From the NCBI GenBank assembly GCA_030696525.1, contig JAUYSB010000101.1, positions 1 to 32,611 on the forward strand: a stretch of 32,611 nt of DNA. The letters run 5' to 3'. Origin of the DNA: Hydrogenophaga sp. Its GTDB lineage: Bacteria > Pseudomonadota > Gammaproteobacteria > Burkholderiales > Burkholderiaceae_C. The notes beneath the pieces were generated by a model that was given only the letters and a program-made list of their open reading frames with translations, was not told the DNA's origin and searched no databases. The position numbers and the translations under genes are program-made. Positions within the stretch are counted from its first letter, which is position 1, and every line of letters starts with the position of its first letter. Below, piece by piece: positions 1 through 7,424 of this stretch.

Positions 1-675
1 CGGGTGGCGCTGGCGCGTGCCCTGGTCATCGAGCCGCCGGTGCTGCTGCTGGATGAGCCCCTGTCCAACCTGGACGCCAAGCTGCGCGAGGAAATGCAGT
101 TCGAGTTGCGCCAGATCCAGCGCAAGGTGGGCACCACCACGGTGATGGTGACCCACGATCAGAGCGAGGCCATGTCCATCAGCGACCGGGTGGTGGTGAT
201 GGAGGCGGGCCGCGCCACGCAGATCGACCACCCGCACCGCGTGTACGAACACCCCGGCACGCGCTTCATTGCCACCTTCGTCGGCAAGGCCAACCTGCAG
301 GCCGGGCAGGCGGTGGGCGCCAGCGCCACCCACACGCGGGTGCGGCTGGCCGGGCTGGAGCTGGAGGTGGAAGGCCCACCGCTGCACAGCGGCGCGGCGG
401 TGCTGTTGAGCGTGCGCCCCGAGAAGCTGCAACTGGTGCCCGCAGGCCAGGGCCGCCTGCAAGGCGAGGTGGCCGAACGCTTCTTCCTGGGCAGCCAGTG
501 GCTCTACCGGGTGGACTCACCCGCAGGCGAATGGATGGTGCTGGTGCCCAACGACGGCCGAAGCGCACTGGACGAAGGCCAGCGCACCGGCCTGGACTGG
601 CCCGACCACTGCATGCGCCTGCTGCCGGCCGATGACGCCGCCCCGGCGTCCACCCCGGCCGGAGCTGCGGCATGA
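1..675 (+). CDS. ABC transporter ATP-binding protein, polyamine/opine-type (5' partial)
   Basis: This is the C-terminal part of an ABC ATPase that energises uptake through the two permeases downstream. The reading frame is already open at base 1, inside the RVALARAL segment that follows the LSGGQ signature, so Walker A and the signature lie outside the window. Visible here are Walker B with the D-loop (LLLDEPLSNLDAKLR), the H-loop (VTHDQSEAM) and a TOBE-type C-terminal domain, as in PotA and iron(III)/opine importers. The stop codon overlaps the next start by the ATGA arrangement, which indicates translational coupling. Substrate class is inferred from the permease and binding-protein families only. 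Confidence 0.93.
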   Translation, partial: RVALARALVIEPPVLLLDEPLSNLDAKLREEMQFELRQIQRKVGTTTVMVTHDQSEAMSISDRVVVMEAGRATQIDHPHRVYEHPGTRFIATFVGKANLQAGQAVGASATHTRVRLAGLELEVEGPPLHSGAAVLLSVRPEKLQLVPAGQGRLQGEVAERFFLGSQWLYRVDSPAGEWMVLVPNDGRSALDEGQRTGLDWPDHCMRLLPADDAAPASTPAGAAA

Positions 676-1532
676 GTGCCGCCACTCGCAAGGCCACGCC
701 GTGGTGGCTGTCGGCGCCGGCGCTGGTGCTGTTCACCGGGTTGCTGCTGGTGCCGCTGCTGCTCACGGCGGTGTTGTCGTTCAACGCCTACGACCCGGCC
801 ACCGGCGTCAAGCCCGACACCTTCACGCTGGAGCACTACGTCCACGTGTTCACCGATTCGTACTACCACACCATCTTCTGGCGCACCTTCTGGATCGCCG
901 CTGTGGTCACGCTGCTGTGTGTGCTGATCGGCACGCCCGAGGCCTACATCCTGAGCCGCATGCGCAACCCGTGGCGCTCCATCCTGCTGCTGGTGGTGCT
1001 GGCGCCACTGCTGGTGTCGGTGGTGGTGCGCGCCTTCGGCTGGAGCATGCTGCTGGGCCCCGAGGGCCTGGTGAACGCCGCCTTTGGCCTGGTGGGCATG
1101 GGCCCGGTCAAGATGCTCTACACCGAGGTGGCCGTGGTAGTGGCGCTGGTGCACGTGATGCTGCCCTTCATGGTGATTCCGGTCTGGACCTCGCTGCAGA
1201 AGCTGGACCCGGGCGTGGAAAACGCCGCCCTGTCGCTGCAAGCCACGCCGTTCACCACGCTGCGGCGCATCGTGCTGCCGCAGGTGCTGCCCGGTGTGCT
1301 GTCGGGCAGCCTCATCGTGTTCGGCCTGGCGGCCAGCTCGTTTGCCATACCGGGCCTGCTGGGCGGGCGCCGCCTCAAGATGGTGGCCACCGTGGTGTAC
1401 GACGAGTACCTGCACGAACTCAACTGGCCGCTGGGCGCGGCAATCGCCCTGACGCTGCTGGTGGCCAACCTGGCGGTGATGCTGAGCTACAACCGGCTGG
1501 TTGAAGGCCGGTACAAAAAATCTCTCGGGTGA
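672..1532 (+). CDS. ABC transporter permease (PotB-like)
   Basis: Inner-membrane subunit of a polyamine/opine-type importer, 286 residues. It has about six hydrophobic segments, the first just after the N-terminus (LVLFTGLLLVPLLLTAVLSF). The EAA-type cytoplasmic loop that contacts the ATPase is clear in its second half (ENAALSLQATPFTTLRRIVL, then PQVLPG). The start overlaps the ATPase stop by four bases and its own stop overlaps the next permease, so the genes are one transcription unit. The family is certain; the transported compound is not readable. Confidence 0.93.
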   Translation: MSAATRKATPWWLSAPALVLFTGLLLVPLLLTAVLSFNAYDPATGVKPDTFTLEHYVHVFTDSYYHTIFWRTFWIAAVVTLLCVLIGTPEAYILSRMRNPWRSILLLVVLAPLLVSVVVRAFGWSMLLGPEGLVNAAFGLVGMGPVKMLYTEVAVVVALVHVMLPFMVIPVWTSLQKLDPGVENAALSLQATPFTTLRRIVLPQVLPGVLSGSLIVFGLAASSFAIPGLLGGRRLKMVATVVYDEYLHELNWPLGAAIALTLLVANLAVMLSYNRLVEGRYKKSLG

Positions 1533-2332
1533 ACGCGATGCACAAGAACGGCCCTCTCGCCCTCGCGTTCAACGCGCTGGTCATCGCCTTCATGCTGGCC
1601 CCCCTGGTGGTGGTGTGTGTGGTGGCGTTCACGCCGCACAACACGCTGACCCTGCCCACCACCGCGTTGTCGCTGCGCTGGTTCAAGGCGGTGTTCGAAC
1701 ACGCCGACTTTGTCCAGTCGTTCTGGAACAGCCTGTGGCTGGCGCTGGCGTCGGCCACGCTGGCCACGGCGCTGGCCGTGCCGGCGGGCATCGCCATCAC
1801 CCGCTACGCCTTCCCGGGGCGCGGCTTTCTCAACGGCCTGTTCCTCTCGCCGCTGATCATTCCGCACCTGGTGCTGGGCGTGGCCCTGCTGCGCCTGTTT
1901 GCACTGATCGGTGGCACCGGCAGCTTTGCCTGGCTGGTGGTGGCGCATGCGCTCATCGTCACGCCCTACACGCTGCGGCTGGTGGTGGCGGCGCTGGTCG
2001 GGTTTGACCGCAGCGCCGAACACGCCGCGCTCTCGCTGGGCGCCAGCCAGGCCACCGTGTTCACCCGCATCACCCTGCCCATGATCCTGCCGGGCGTCAC
2101 GGGCGGGTGGATGCTGGCCTTCATCAACAGCTTCGACGAAGTGACCATGTCGATTTTTGTGACCTCACCCAGCACCGTGACGCTGCCGGTGCGCATGTAC
2201 ATGTACGCCACCGAATCCATCGACCCGCTGATGGCCGCCGTCTCGGCGCTGATGGTGGGGCTCACCGCGCTGGCCATGGTGGTGCTGGACCGCCTCTACG
2301 GCCTGGACCGCGTGCTGGTGGGCCGCAAATGA
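1529..2332 (+). CDS. ABC transporter permease (PotC-like)
   Basis: Second inner-membrane permease, 267 residues, with about six hydrophobic segments and an EAA-type loop (EHAALSLGASQATVFTRITL, followed by PMILPG). The GTG at 1529 overlaps the previous stop as GTGA and is preferred because the neighbouring genes are coupled the same way; an in-frame ATG lies at 1538. It pairs with the preceding permease to form the channel. The stop overlaps the ATG of the small iron-sulfur protein, which ties transport and oxidation into one operon. Confidence 0.92.
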   Translation: MNAMHKNGPLALAFNALVIAFMLAPLVVVCVVAFTPHNTLTLPTTALSLRWFKAVFEHADFVQSFWNSLWLALASATLATALAVPAGIAITRYAFPGRGFLNGLFLSPLIIPHLVLGVALLRLFALIGGTGSFAWLVVAHALIVTPYTLRLVVAALVGFDRSAEHAALSLGASQATVFTRITLPMILPGVTGGWMLAFINSFDEVTMSIFVTSPSTVTLPVRMYMYATESIDPLMAAVSALMVGLTALAMVVLDRLYGLDRVLVGRK

Positions 2333-2664
2333 GCACACCCAACATGCCCCTCACGCCCCAGCCCCTGTTGCGCCGTGTGGCCGAAACCAGCCGCCCCGCC
2401 GTGCCTTTTGTGCTCGATGGCCAGCCGACCACGGCACTGGAAGGCGACACCGTGCTGACCGCCATCCTGACCCAGCACCCCCGTTTGCGGCACAACGAAT
2501 TCAGCCAGGAGCCGCGCGCCGGCTTCTGCATGATGGGTGCCTGCCAGGACTGCTGGGTGCAGACCGACAGCGGCGAACGCCTGCGCGCCTGCAGCACCTT
2601 CATCCGCGCCGGCATGGCGCTGCACACGGGCACCGCAAGCGCCGCAGACGGAGCCAGCACATGA
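2329..2664 (+). CDS. (2Fe-2S)-binding small subunit of a heteromeric FAD dehydrogenase (HcnA/OoxA-gamma type)
   Basis: A 111-residue protein of the Fer2_4 family. Four cysteines fit a plant-type ferredoxin cluster: C67, C72 and C75 in the GFCMMGACQDCW stretch and C88 in RACST. In the family this subunit relays electrons between two flavoprotein subunits in hydrogen cyanide synthase, opine oxidases and D-hydroxyproline dehydrogenase. The ATG at 2329 overlaps the permease stop, and the stop overlaps the next ATG. The length agrees with family members of roughly 100 residues. The substrate is unknown; the link to an importer favours a catabolic oxidation. Confidence 0.9.
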   Translation: MSTPNMPLTPQPLLRRVAETSRPAVPFVLDGQPTTALEGDTVLTAILTQHPRLRHNEFSQEPRAGFCMMGACQDCWVQTDSGERLRACSTFIRAGMALHTGTASAADGAST

Positions 2665-4055
2665 CGGGAACAGCGCTGCAACCGGTGATCGTGGGGGCCG
2701 GCCCGGCCGGCATACGCGCGGCACAGACGCTGGCCGCGCGTGGCCTGCGGCCGGTGTTGATCGACGAGGCCACACGTGGCGGCGGCCAGATCTACCGGCG
2801 CCCGCCCGCGCACTTCCGGCGTGCGCCCCAGCTGCTGTACGGCACCGAGGCCTCGCGCGCCACCGCCTTGCACCAGACGCTGGACGACCTGCAGGCACAG
2901 ATAGACCACCAGCCCGACAGCCTGGTGTGGAACGCCCAGGCGGGCCGGCTGGATGTGCTGCACGGCCCCACGCAGACCGGCCGCAGCGTGCCCTACGGCC
3001 AGCTCATCCTGGCCAGCGGCGCCACCGACCGCGTGCTGCCCGTGCCGGGCTGGACGCTGCCTGGCGTGTACACGCTGGGCGGCGCGCAGGTGGCGCTCAA
3101 GTTCCAGGGTTGCACCATCGGCAGCCGGGTCGTTCTGATGGGCAGCGGCCCGCTGTTGTACCTGGTGGCCTACCAATACGCCAAAGCCGGTGCCACGGTG
3201 GCCGCCGTGCTGGACACCGCGCACTTTGCCGACCAGCTGGCGGCCCTGCCGGCCATGCTCACCCAGCCCGCCGTGCTGGCCAAGGGCCTGTACCTGGTGG
3301 CCTGGCTGCGCGCCCACGGCGTGCCGGTGCACCGGGGCGTGCGCCCGCTGCGCCTGGAGGGCGACACGCGCGTGGCCGCCGTGGTGTGGCAGGACAGCCA
3401 GGCGCGCGAACACACGCTGGCCTGCGATGCCGTGGGCTTGGGCCACGCCCTGCGTTCGGAAACCCAGCTGGCCGATCTGCTGGGCTGCCGTTTTGCCTGG
3501 GCGCCCCTGCACCGCGCCCACCTGCCCGAACGCGACGCCCAGGGGCGCAGCAGCGTGCCCGGTGTTTACATCGCCGGTGATGGCGCCGGCATCATGGGAG
3601 CCGACGCGGCCGAGTGGAGCGGTGAGCTGGCCGCGCTGACCTTGCTGCAAGACCACGGCGTGGCCACCGATGCGTCGCGTGTGCAGGTGCTGCAACAGCG
3701 GCTTGAGCACCTGCTGCGCTTTCGCGCCGGCCTGGAGCGCGCCTTCCCTTTCCCCGCCGACTGGGCCGCCCATGCGCCCGACGCGCTGGTGGTCTGCCGC
3801 TGCGAACACGTCACCGCCGGCGACCTGCGCGCCTGCGCCCGCGAGGCCGGGGCCGACGAGATGAACCGCCTCAAAGCCCTGACCCGCGTGGGCATGGGCC
3901 GCTGCCAGGGCCGCATGTGTGGCGTGGCCGCCGCCGAGGTGCTGGCACACGCCTGTGGCACACCCGTGGACCGGGTGGGTCGGCTGCGCGGGCAGGCGCC
4001 CATCAAGCCCATCCCCATCCACCTGCAATCTGCCGGCACGGGGGCACAGGCATGA
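2661..4055 (+). CDS. FAD/NAD(P)-binding oxidoreductase subunit with C-terminal [2Fe-2S] domain (HcnB/OoxA-alpha type)
   Basis: A 464-residue flavoprotein with an N-terminal dinucleotide fold (GAGPAGIRAAQTLAARG, about residues 12-28), a second nucleotide-binding region near the middle and a BFD-like [2Fe-2S] tail. The tail cysteines are C379 and C381 (CRC) and C415 and C420 (CQGRMC). This is the alpha subunit of the same heteromeric enzyme as its two neighbours; HcnB, the opine oxidase A subunit and D-hydroxyproline dehydrogenase share the layout. Four-base overlaps on both sides imply stoichiometric coupled synthesis. The substrate cannot be decided from sequence. Confidence 0.92.
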   Translation: MTGTALQPVIVGAGPAGIRAAQTLAARGLRPVLIDEATRGGGQIYRRPPAHFRRAPQLLYGTEASRATALHQTLDDLQAQIDHQPDSLVWNAQAGRLDVLHGPTQTGRSVPYGQLILASGATDRVLPVPGWTLPGVYTLGGAQVALKFQGCTIGSRVVLMGSGPLLYLVAYQYAKAGATVAAVLDTAHFADQLAALPAMLTQPAVLAKGLYLVAWLRAHGVPVHRGVRPLRLEGDTRVAAVVWQDSQAREHTLACDAVGLGHALRSETQLADLLGCRFAWAPLHRAHLPERDAQGRSSVPGVYIAGDGAGIMGADAAEWSGELAALTLLQDHGVATDASRVQVLQQRLEHLLRFRAGLERAFPFPADWAAHAPDALVVCRCEHVTAGDLRACAREAGADEMNRLKALTRVGMGRCQGRMCGVAAAEVLAHACGTPVDRVGRLRGQAPIKPIPIHLQSAGTGAQA

Positions 4056-5227
4056 GCAGCACCCGCCTCATCAAAACCGACGTGGCCATTGTGGGCGGCG
4101 GCATTGTGGGCGCCTCGGCCGCGCTGGCCTTGCGCCGCATGGGCATGGCGGTGGTGCTGCTCGAACGCGACCTGTGTGGCTCGCGCTCCAGCGGCGTGAA
4201 CTTTGGCGGCGTGCGGCGCCAGGGCCGGCCCCTGAGCCAGCTGCCGCTGGCCCAGCGCGCCCACCGCATCTGGGCCAGCTTGCCGGCGCTGATCGGCACC
4301 GACGGCGAGTACCGGCGCAGCGGCCACTTCAAGATCGGCCGCAGCGAAGCCGACATGGCCGCGCTGGAACACTACGCGGACCTGAGCCGCGATTTCGACC
4401 TCGGGCTGGAGCTCGTGTCTGGCCAGCGGCTGCGCACGGAATGCCCGTGGCTGGGCGGCCGTGCGCTGGGCGGCTCGCTCTGCCCGGAAGACGGCCAGGC
4501 CAACCCGCGCCTGGTGTCGCCCGCGTTCGCGCTGGCGGCGGCGCGCGCCGGTGCGCAGATCTTCGAGCGCTCGCCGCTCACCGCAGTGGCCCACGACGGG
4601 CAGCAGTTCACCCTGCAATCCGGCCACTCGCTGGCGGTGCAGGCGCCGCTGCTGCTCAATTGCGCCGGCGCCTGGGCCGGCAGCCTGGCGGCGCAGTTTG
4701 GCGAGGCGGTGCCGCTGCGTTCGGGCCACCCGGCGATGGCGGTGACCGAGCCTCTGCCCTTCTTCATGCGCTGGAGCCTGGGTGTGGAGGGCGGCGGCAT
4801 CTACTGCCGCCAGGTGGCGCGCGGCAATGTGGTGCTGGGCGGCGGCTCGGGCGTGGGCCTGGACACCGACCGCGCCCGCTCGGAGCGCAGCGCCATCGCC
4901 ACGCTGGGCGAGCAGGCCATCGCCCTGCTGCCGGCACTCAAACACGCGCAGCTAATACGCACCTGGAGCGGCACGGAAGGCTACCTGCCCGATCGCCAGC
5001 CGGTGCTGTGCACCAGCCGCACCACGCCCGGCCTCATCCACGGTTTCGGTTTTGCCGGTGCCGGGTTCCAGATCGGCCCCGCCGTGGGCGAGGTGCTCGC
5101 CGAGCTGGCCCGCGACGGCCGCAGCACCACGCCCATCGCCGCGTTTTCGCTGGCCCGCTTCGACAGCCCGCCGGCGCCTGCCGCGGCCACCGCACCTCCC
5201 CCGCCTGCGCTCACGCAGACACCCTGA
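4052..5227 (+). CDS. FAD-dependent oxidoreductase, DAO family (HcnC/OoxB/beta-subunit type)
   Basis: A 391-residue DAO-superfamily flavoprotein. The N-terminal FAD motif is at about residues 11-36 (VAIVGGGIVGASAALALRR, then an acidic strand end ERD), and the C-terminal FAD-contact region reads GFGFAGAGFQIGPAVGE. In this heteromeric family it is the subunit that oxidises a secondary amine or amino acid. The ATG at 4052 was chosen because it overlaps the preceding stop; longer in-frame starts would lie inside the neighbour. A proline-rich, probably disordered tail follows the domain. Opine, D-hydroxyproline, sarcosine-like or glycine substrates are all possible. Confidence 0.92.
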   Translation: MSSTRLIKTDVAIVGGGIVGASAALALRRMGMAVVLLERDLCGSRSSGVNFGGVRRQGRPLSQLPLAQRAHRIWASLPALIGTDGEYRRSGHFKIGRSEADMAALEHYADLSRDFDLGLELVSGQRLRTECPWLGGRALGGSLCPEDGQANPRLVSPAFALAAARAGAQIFERSPLTAVAHDGQQFTLQSGHSLAVQAPLLLNCAGAWAGSLAAQFGEAVPLRSGHPAMAVTEPLPFFMRWSLGVEGGGIYCRQVARGNVVLGGGSGVGLDTDRARSERSAIATLGEQAIALLPALKHAQLIRTWSGTEGYLPDRQPVLCTSRTTPGLIHGFGFAGAGFQIGPAVGEVLAELARDGRSTTPIAAFSLARFDSPPAPAAATAPPPPALTQTP

Positions 5228-5267
5228 CCCCCCGTCGTTCTGTTCAACCCCCTGAAAGGCCCTCACC

Positions 5268-6326
5268 ATGAGCTTCGCTTTCCGCCCCGCCCGACACCTG
5301 CGCCACGGCCTGCTGGCCGCCGCAGCCTTCACGGCCCTGACCGCAGGCGCCCAGACCAAGACGATCTACATCGGCATGAACGGTGGCACCATGGAGAAGG
5401 CGTACACGCAGTACGTGTTCCCCGCCTTCGAGAAGCTGCATGGCGCCAAGGTGGTGGTGGTGCCCGGCACCTCCTCCGACATCCTGGCCAAGGCCCAGGC
5501 CAACAAGGACAAGCCGCAGATGCACGTCATGTTCCTGGACGACGGCATCATGGTGCGCGCCATGGGCATGGGCCTGTGTGAAAAGCAGCGCCCCAACCCC
5601 CACCTGAAAGACATCTACCCGGCCGCCCGCTTCAAGGACGACCTGGCCAGCGGCGTGAGCCTGGGCATGACCGGCATCGCCTACAACACCAAGATGTTTG
5701 CGGAAAAAGGCTGGGCGCCGCCGACTTCCTGGATGGACTTCGCCGACCCCAAGTACAAGGGCAAAGTGGTGTTCCAGTCCATGCCCTCGTCCTCGTTCGG
5801 CCTGCACGGCTTCCTGATGTTCAACCGCATCCAGGGCGGCACCGACAAGAACGTGGAGCCGGGCTTCAACAACTGGGCCAAAACGATTGGCCCCAACGTG
5901 CTGGAGTACATCCCCAGCTCGGCCAAGATCTCGGAGATGGTGCAGACGGGGGAGGCCGCCATGTTCCCGCTGACGCCCACCTCGGTGGCGGCGCTCAAGA
6001 CCAAGGGCATCCCGGTGGAATACGCCCAGCCCAAGGAAGGCTCGGTGGTGCTGATGGTGGGCCAGTGTGTGATCGCCAACAACAGCGAGCCGGACCTGGC
6101 GCAGAAGCTGGCCGAGTTCCTGCTCAGCCCGCTGGCGCAGGCCAACGTGCTGCAGTTCGGGGCGCAGATTCCCACCAACCCCAAGGCGCCCGCCGTGGGT
6201 GAGGGCGCGGCACAGGTGGCCCAGATCAGCCAGTGGATGAAAAACGCGGTGACGCTGGACTGGGACAGCGTGAACGCCAACCGGCCGGCCTGGAACGCCC
6301 GCTGGAACAAGACCGTGGAGCGCTGA
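5268..6326 (+). CDS. ABC transporter periplasmic substrate-binding protein (PotD/SBP_bac_8-like)
   Basis: A 352-residue extracellular solute-binding protein that delivers ligand to the permeases encoded upstream. It has a basic N-terminus, a hydrophobic core and a likely signal-peptidase site after residue 28 (TAGA before QTKT). The mature protein starts with a beta-strand typical of the spermidine/putrescine and iron-type binding proteins (IYIGMNGGTMEK). A 40-bp gap with a GAAAGG-like ribosome site separates it from the DAO gene, so it is the last gene of the transport/oxidation operon. The ligand is presumably the substrate of the coupled dehydrogenase, which is inference. Confidence 0.92.
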   Translation: MSFAFRPARHLRHGLLAAAAFTALTAGAQTKTIYIGMNGGTMEKAYTQYVFPAFEKLHGAKVVVVPGTSSDILAKAQANKDKPQMHVMFLDDGIMVRAMGMGLCEKQRPNPHLKDIYPAARFKDDLASGVSLGMTGIAYNTKMFAEKGWAPPTSWMDFADPKYKGKVVFQSMPSSSFGLHGFLMFNRIQGGTDKNVEPGFNNWAKTIGPNVLEYIPSSAKISEMVQTGEAAMFPLTPTSVAALKTKGIPVEYAQPKEGSVVLMVGQCVIANNSEPDLAQKLAEFLLSPLAQANVLQFGAQIPTNPKAPAVGEGAAQVAQISQWMKNAVTLDWDSVNANRPAWNARWNKTVER

Positions 6327-6330
6327 GCGC

Positions 6331-6364
6331 CGCGCTGCCTGCGGCTAAGCCACCAGGCAGCGCG
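6331..6364. terminator. Perfect 11-bp stem-loop between convergent genes (bidirectional terminator candidate)
   Basis: CGCGCTGCCTG at 6331-6341 is perfectly complementary to CAGGCAGCGCG at 6354-6364. The 12-base loop itself holds GGCTAAGCC. It starts 4 bases after the binding-protein stop and contains the stop of the opposing racemase gene. No T-run follows on either strand, so a stand-alone intrinsic terminator is not proven. Confidence 0.55.
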
Positions 6365-7424
6365 CCACCACGTCCTCGTTCCAGGCCATGCCCAGCCCGG
6401 GCCCGCGCGCGGTGACACAACCGTTCACGGGCACACAAGGCGCCTGCAACACGGGCGAGCCGAAGTCCATGAACTCCAGCCAGTCGCAGGTGGGCGTGAC
6501 GGCCAACACGTGGGCGCTGGCCTCGACGAACAAATGGCTGGACACCGGCATGGACGCGGCGCGCGCCAGGCCCATGACGCTGAGCCAGCCGGTGATGCCG
6601 CCGATCTTCATGAGGTCGGGCATCATGCGGTCGCAGGCACCGGCGCTGAGCGCCTGTTCGGCAGCGCGCGGGAACCACCAGTTCTCGCCGGTTTGAATCG
6701 GCACGCTGGTGGCCGCGCGCACGCGGGCATGGCCTTGCAGGTCTTCGGCGGCCACGGGCTCCTCCACCCATTCCAGCCCGAACGCCTCCAGCGCACGCAC
6801 CCGGCGTATGGCTTCAACCGGCGCCAGGCTCTGGTTGTAATCCACCATCAGCGCCACGCCCTCGCCCACGATGGTCCGCACGGCGCGCACCGTGGCCAGG
6901 TCGTGCGCGAGGTCGCCGCCGCCGAGCTTGAACTTGATGGCGCTGAAGCCCTGCGCCACCGATGCTTCCAGCCCGGCGGCGTCGCGCGCCGGGTCGATCA
7001 GGCCCCAGCTGTCGTAGGCGCGCACGGGCAGCGGCTCGCCCCCCAGCAGGCGCACCACCGGCTGGCCGGCGGCCTGGCCGAGCGCATCCCAGTACGCCAT
7101 GTCCAGCGTGGACAAGACCATGCCCAGCAGGCCTTGCAAGCCGAGCAGGCGGAACTGGCGCTCCAGCCGCTGCTGCAGCGCCAGCGGCACCACCGGCTGG
7201 CCGTGGAGCAAGGGCGTGACCTGTTCCACCAAGGCCATCAGCGGCTTGAGCATGAGGGGCGTGTAGGCGAACAGGTAGGCGCGGCCGGTGATGCCTTCGT
7301 CGGTCAGCACATCGAGCAGCAGCAGGGGCGAGGCCTCGATGGCGCCCGATGCGGTGCGTATCGGCCGGGCCAGGGGCGCGATGACGGCGCGGGCGCGGAT
7401 GTCGCGCAGGGTGAGTGGGCTCAT
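6345..7424 (-). CDS. Mandelate racemase-type enolase-superfamily enzyme
   Basis: 359 residues, the same length as Pseudomonas putida mandelate racemase. The catalytic set falls at the identical residue numbers: K164 and K166 (KFK), D195 and N197 (DYN), E221 (EEP), E247 (GENW), D270 (MPD), H297 (SHLF) and E317 (WLE). In that family K166 and H297 abstract the alpha-proton on the two faces, and D195, E221 and E247 bind Mg2+. Pocket residues F52 and Y54 are also kept, while V22, V26 and V29 of the P. putida enzyme are I22, S26 and I29 here. It therefore probably racemises or dehydrates a 2-hydroxy acid, possibly not mandelate itself. It overlaps the HD-GYP gene by ATGA and is convergent with the transport operon. 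Confidence 0.9.
   Translation of the reverse strand: MSPLTLRDIRARAVIAPLARPIRTASGAIEASPLLLLDVLTDEGITGRAYLFAYTPLMLKPLMALVEQVTPLLHGQPVVPLALQQRLERQFRLLGLQGLLGMVLSTLDMAYWDALGQAAGQPVVRLLGGEPLPVRAYDSWGLIDPARDAAGLEASVAQGFSAIKFKLGGGDLAHDLATVRAVRTIVGEGVALMVDYNQSLAPVEAIRRVRALEAFGLEWVEEPVAAEDLQGHARVRAATSVPIQTGENWWFPRAAEQALSAGACDRMMPDLMKIGGITGWLSVMGLARAASMPVSSHLFVEASAHVLAVTPTCDWLEFMDFGSPVLQAPCVPVNGCVTARGPGLGMAWNEDVVARCLVA

Noticed and set aside
2262-4028. A 588-codon minus-strand frame across the dehydrogenase genes
   Set aside because: It is rich in His, Gln, Arg and Ala without domains, and lies antisense to two genes with clear iron-sulfur and FAD motifs.
2329-5227. Assigning hcnABC (hydrogen cyanide synthase)
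   Set aside because: Gene order and lengths are similar, but the same layout serves opine and hydroxyproline oxidation, and the coupled importer favours catabolism.
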